From assembly GCA_963780635.1 (NCBI GenBank), contig CAWACW010000022.1:1-64000 (forward strand): 64,000 nucleotides of DNA, written 5' to 3'. The notes beneath the pieces were generated by a model. The model saw only the letters and a list, made by a program, of their open reading frames with translations. It was not told where the DNA came from and made no database searches. Positions 62,202 through 64,000 of this stretch are shown one piece after another; the first letter of the stretch is position 1, and each line of letters starts with the position of its first letter. Source of the stretch: DATEPR01 sp963780635 (GTDB taxonomy: Bacteria; Actinomycetota; Actinomycetes; Mycobacteriales; Pseudonocardiaceae). Both the position numbers and the translations under genes were made by a program.

Positions 62202-62624
62202 TCAGTCGTCCAGCTCTGCCAAGGCCTGCTTGACCTTGTTGAGCTCGGCCTCCAGCTCCTCCATCCGCGCCTTGTGCTGGTCGCGCGCGGCGTTGAGCAC
62301 CGTCTCGATGCCGCCGGAGATCTCCGGGTGCAGCTCCTTGGCTGCCCTGGAGACCGCCGCGGCGGCGATCGACAGGCCCTGCACGACTCGCTTGCCGCCG
62401 TGCGTCAACTCGGCCTGCCACTCGCCTTCCGCGGTGCCGGTGACGGTGAGGATCAGTTCCACCGTCCTGGTCTTGCGCGCGGTGCTCTGCTTGCGCGGCC
62501 TGCCCCGCTTGGGGGTCTCGTCCTGCTCGACGTCCTCCGTCGGCGTGCTCGTCGACGCATCCACGCCGGCCGCCTCCGTTGCTTCGGTCGTCGGGTCGAT
62601 CACGGTGTCCGTAGCGGTATCCAC
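62202..62624 (-). CDS. DUF6319-like hypothetical protein with AT-hook motif
   Basis: The 140-residue protein has an acidic Thr/Glu-rich N-terminus (about 1-37), a basic AT-hook-like KRGRPRKQ (about 39-46), a beta strand pair (VELILTVTGTAEGEWQAELTHG), and a long C-terminal helix AARDQHKARMEELEAELNKVKQALAELDD (coiled-coil). I recall a DUF6319 family with this look in actinomycetes; its role is unknown. It may bind DNA through the minor groove. It is in tandem upstream of the nhaA remnant, downstream of acs. Confidence 0.7.
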   Translation of the reverse strand: MDTATDTVIDPTTEATEAAGVDASTSTPTEDVEQDETPKRGRPRKQSTARKTRTVELILTVTGTAEGEWQAELTHGGKRVVQGLSIAAAAVSRAAKELHPEISGGIETVLNAARDQHKARMEELEAELNKVKQALAELDD

Positions 62625-62691
62625 TGCACTCCCGTCCGGTTCGGAAAGAGTCGCTGGCGATCGTACTAGTGTTCGATACCGCGCCTGACGG

Positions 62692-64000
<1,309 letters not shown>

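Overview
The window is high-GC DNA with frequent GTG starts, GTGA/ATGA gene overlaps and an actinobacterial gene set (WhiB, MarP, PonA2-like PBP, LCP enzyme, EspG, XRE-DUF5753). Gene content and the absence of mycolic-acid genes here suggest a filamentous actinomycete, most likely of the Pseudonocardiaceae; the genus cannot be read from the sequence. Much of the gene order parallels, from memory, the Mycobacterium tuberculosis Rv3667-Rv3721 block (acs ... ephE, marP, CoA-type NUDIX, tlpA-like, nth, crp, MBL, ridA, two ArsA ATPases, whiB4, ponA2, metallophosphoesterase ... asd, ask, leuA ... recR, ybaB, amidase, dnaX), so this is core chromosome with lineage-specific insertions.

Layout. 1-4.4 kb: accessory and decaying DNA. 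It holds a frameshifted piece that looks like the end of an NRPS condensation domain, an intact XRE-DUF5753 regulator, two small membrane proteins that overlap convergently, and a multiply frameshifted XRE/TPR regulator. 4.4-7.2 kb: alpha/beta hydrolase, GNAT, methyltransferase and a small zinc-ribbon protein. 7.3-12.4 kb: SRP RNA, dnaX, a lipoprotein amidase, ybaB, recR and a uridine-kinase-like protein (DNA replication, repair and wall). 12.5-14.9 kb: a hypothetical, an orphan EspG and a DedA protein. 14.9-21.9 kb: leuA, two related small membrane proteins, an LPXTG surface protein, kynureninase, nitroreductase and a PIG-V-like mannosyltransferase. 22-27 kb: ask-asd (asd carries a one-base frameshift as given), a gluconate-kinase-like FGGY enzyme and an MFS exporter.

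27.5-36.8 kb: a secreted protein, an HSL-type esterase whose 3' end has expanded into a 64-bp minisatellite, an FMN reductase under a MerR/SoxR-like dyad, Ohr, a VC0807-type membrane protein, an S9 peptidase, a UvrA-like ABC ATPase, and PNPOx-like and VOC proteins. 37-46.9 kb: tRNA-Pro(CGG), a metallophosphoesterase, YqeY, a PonA2-like PBP, a WhiB4-like regulator, two ArsA-type ATPases, a DUF4177-like protein, RidA and two unknown proteins. 46.9-52.2 kb: a TPR-like protein, an oxidoreductase, NUDIX, MBL, a strange ORF made of three repeats of a degenerate Walker-A segment, a 161-bp MITE-like hairpin exactly at the stop codons, and a second sliding-clamp-like protein. 52.2-53.4 kb: about 1.1 kb without convincing genes but with hairpins and 31-bp tandem repeats. 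53.4-64 kb: crp, nth-tlpA-nudix-marP (translationally coupled), an LCP enzyme, an EphE-like hydrolase with no nucleophile, a holin-like protein, an nhaA pseudogene, a DUF6319-like protein and acs, which runs off the right edge.

The most interesting items are the MITE together with the Walker-A repeat ORF, the frameshifted asd, and the decayed nhaA and XRE/TPR genes. No complete new multi-gene system (defence, secretion or biosynthesis) is evident.
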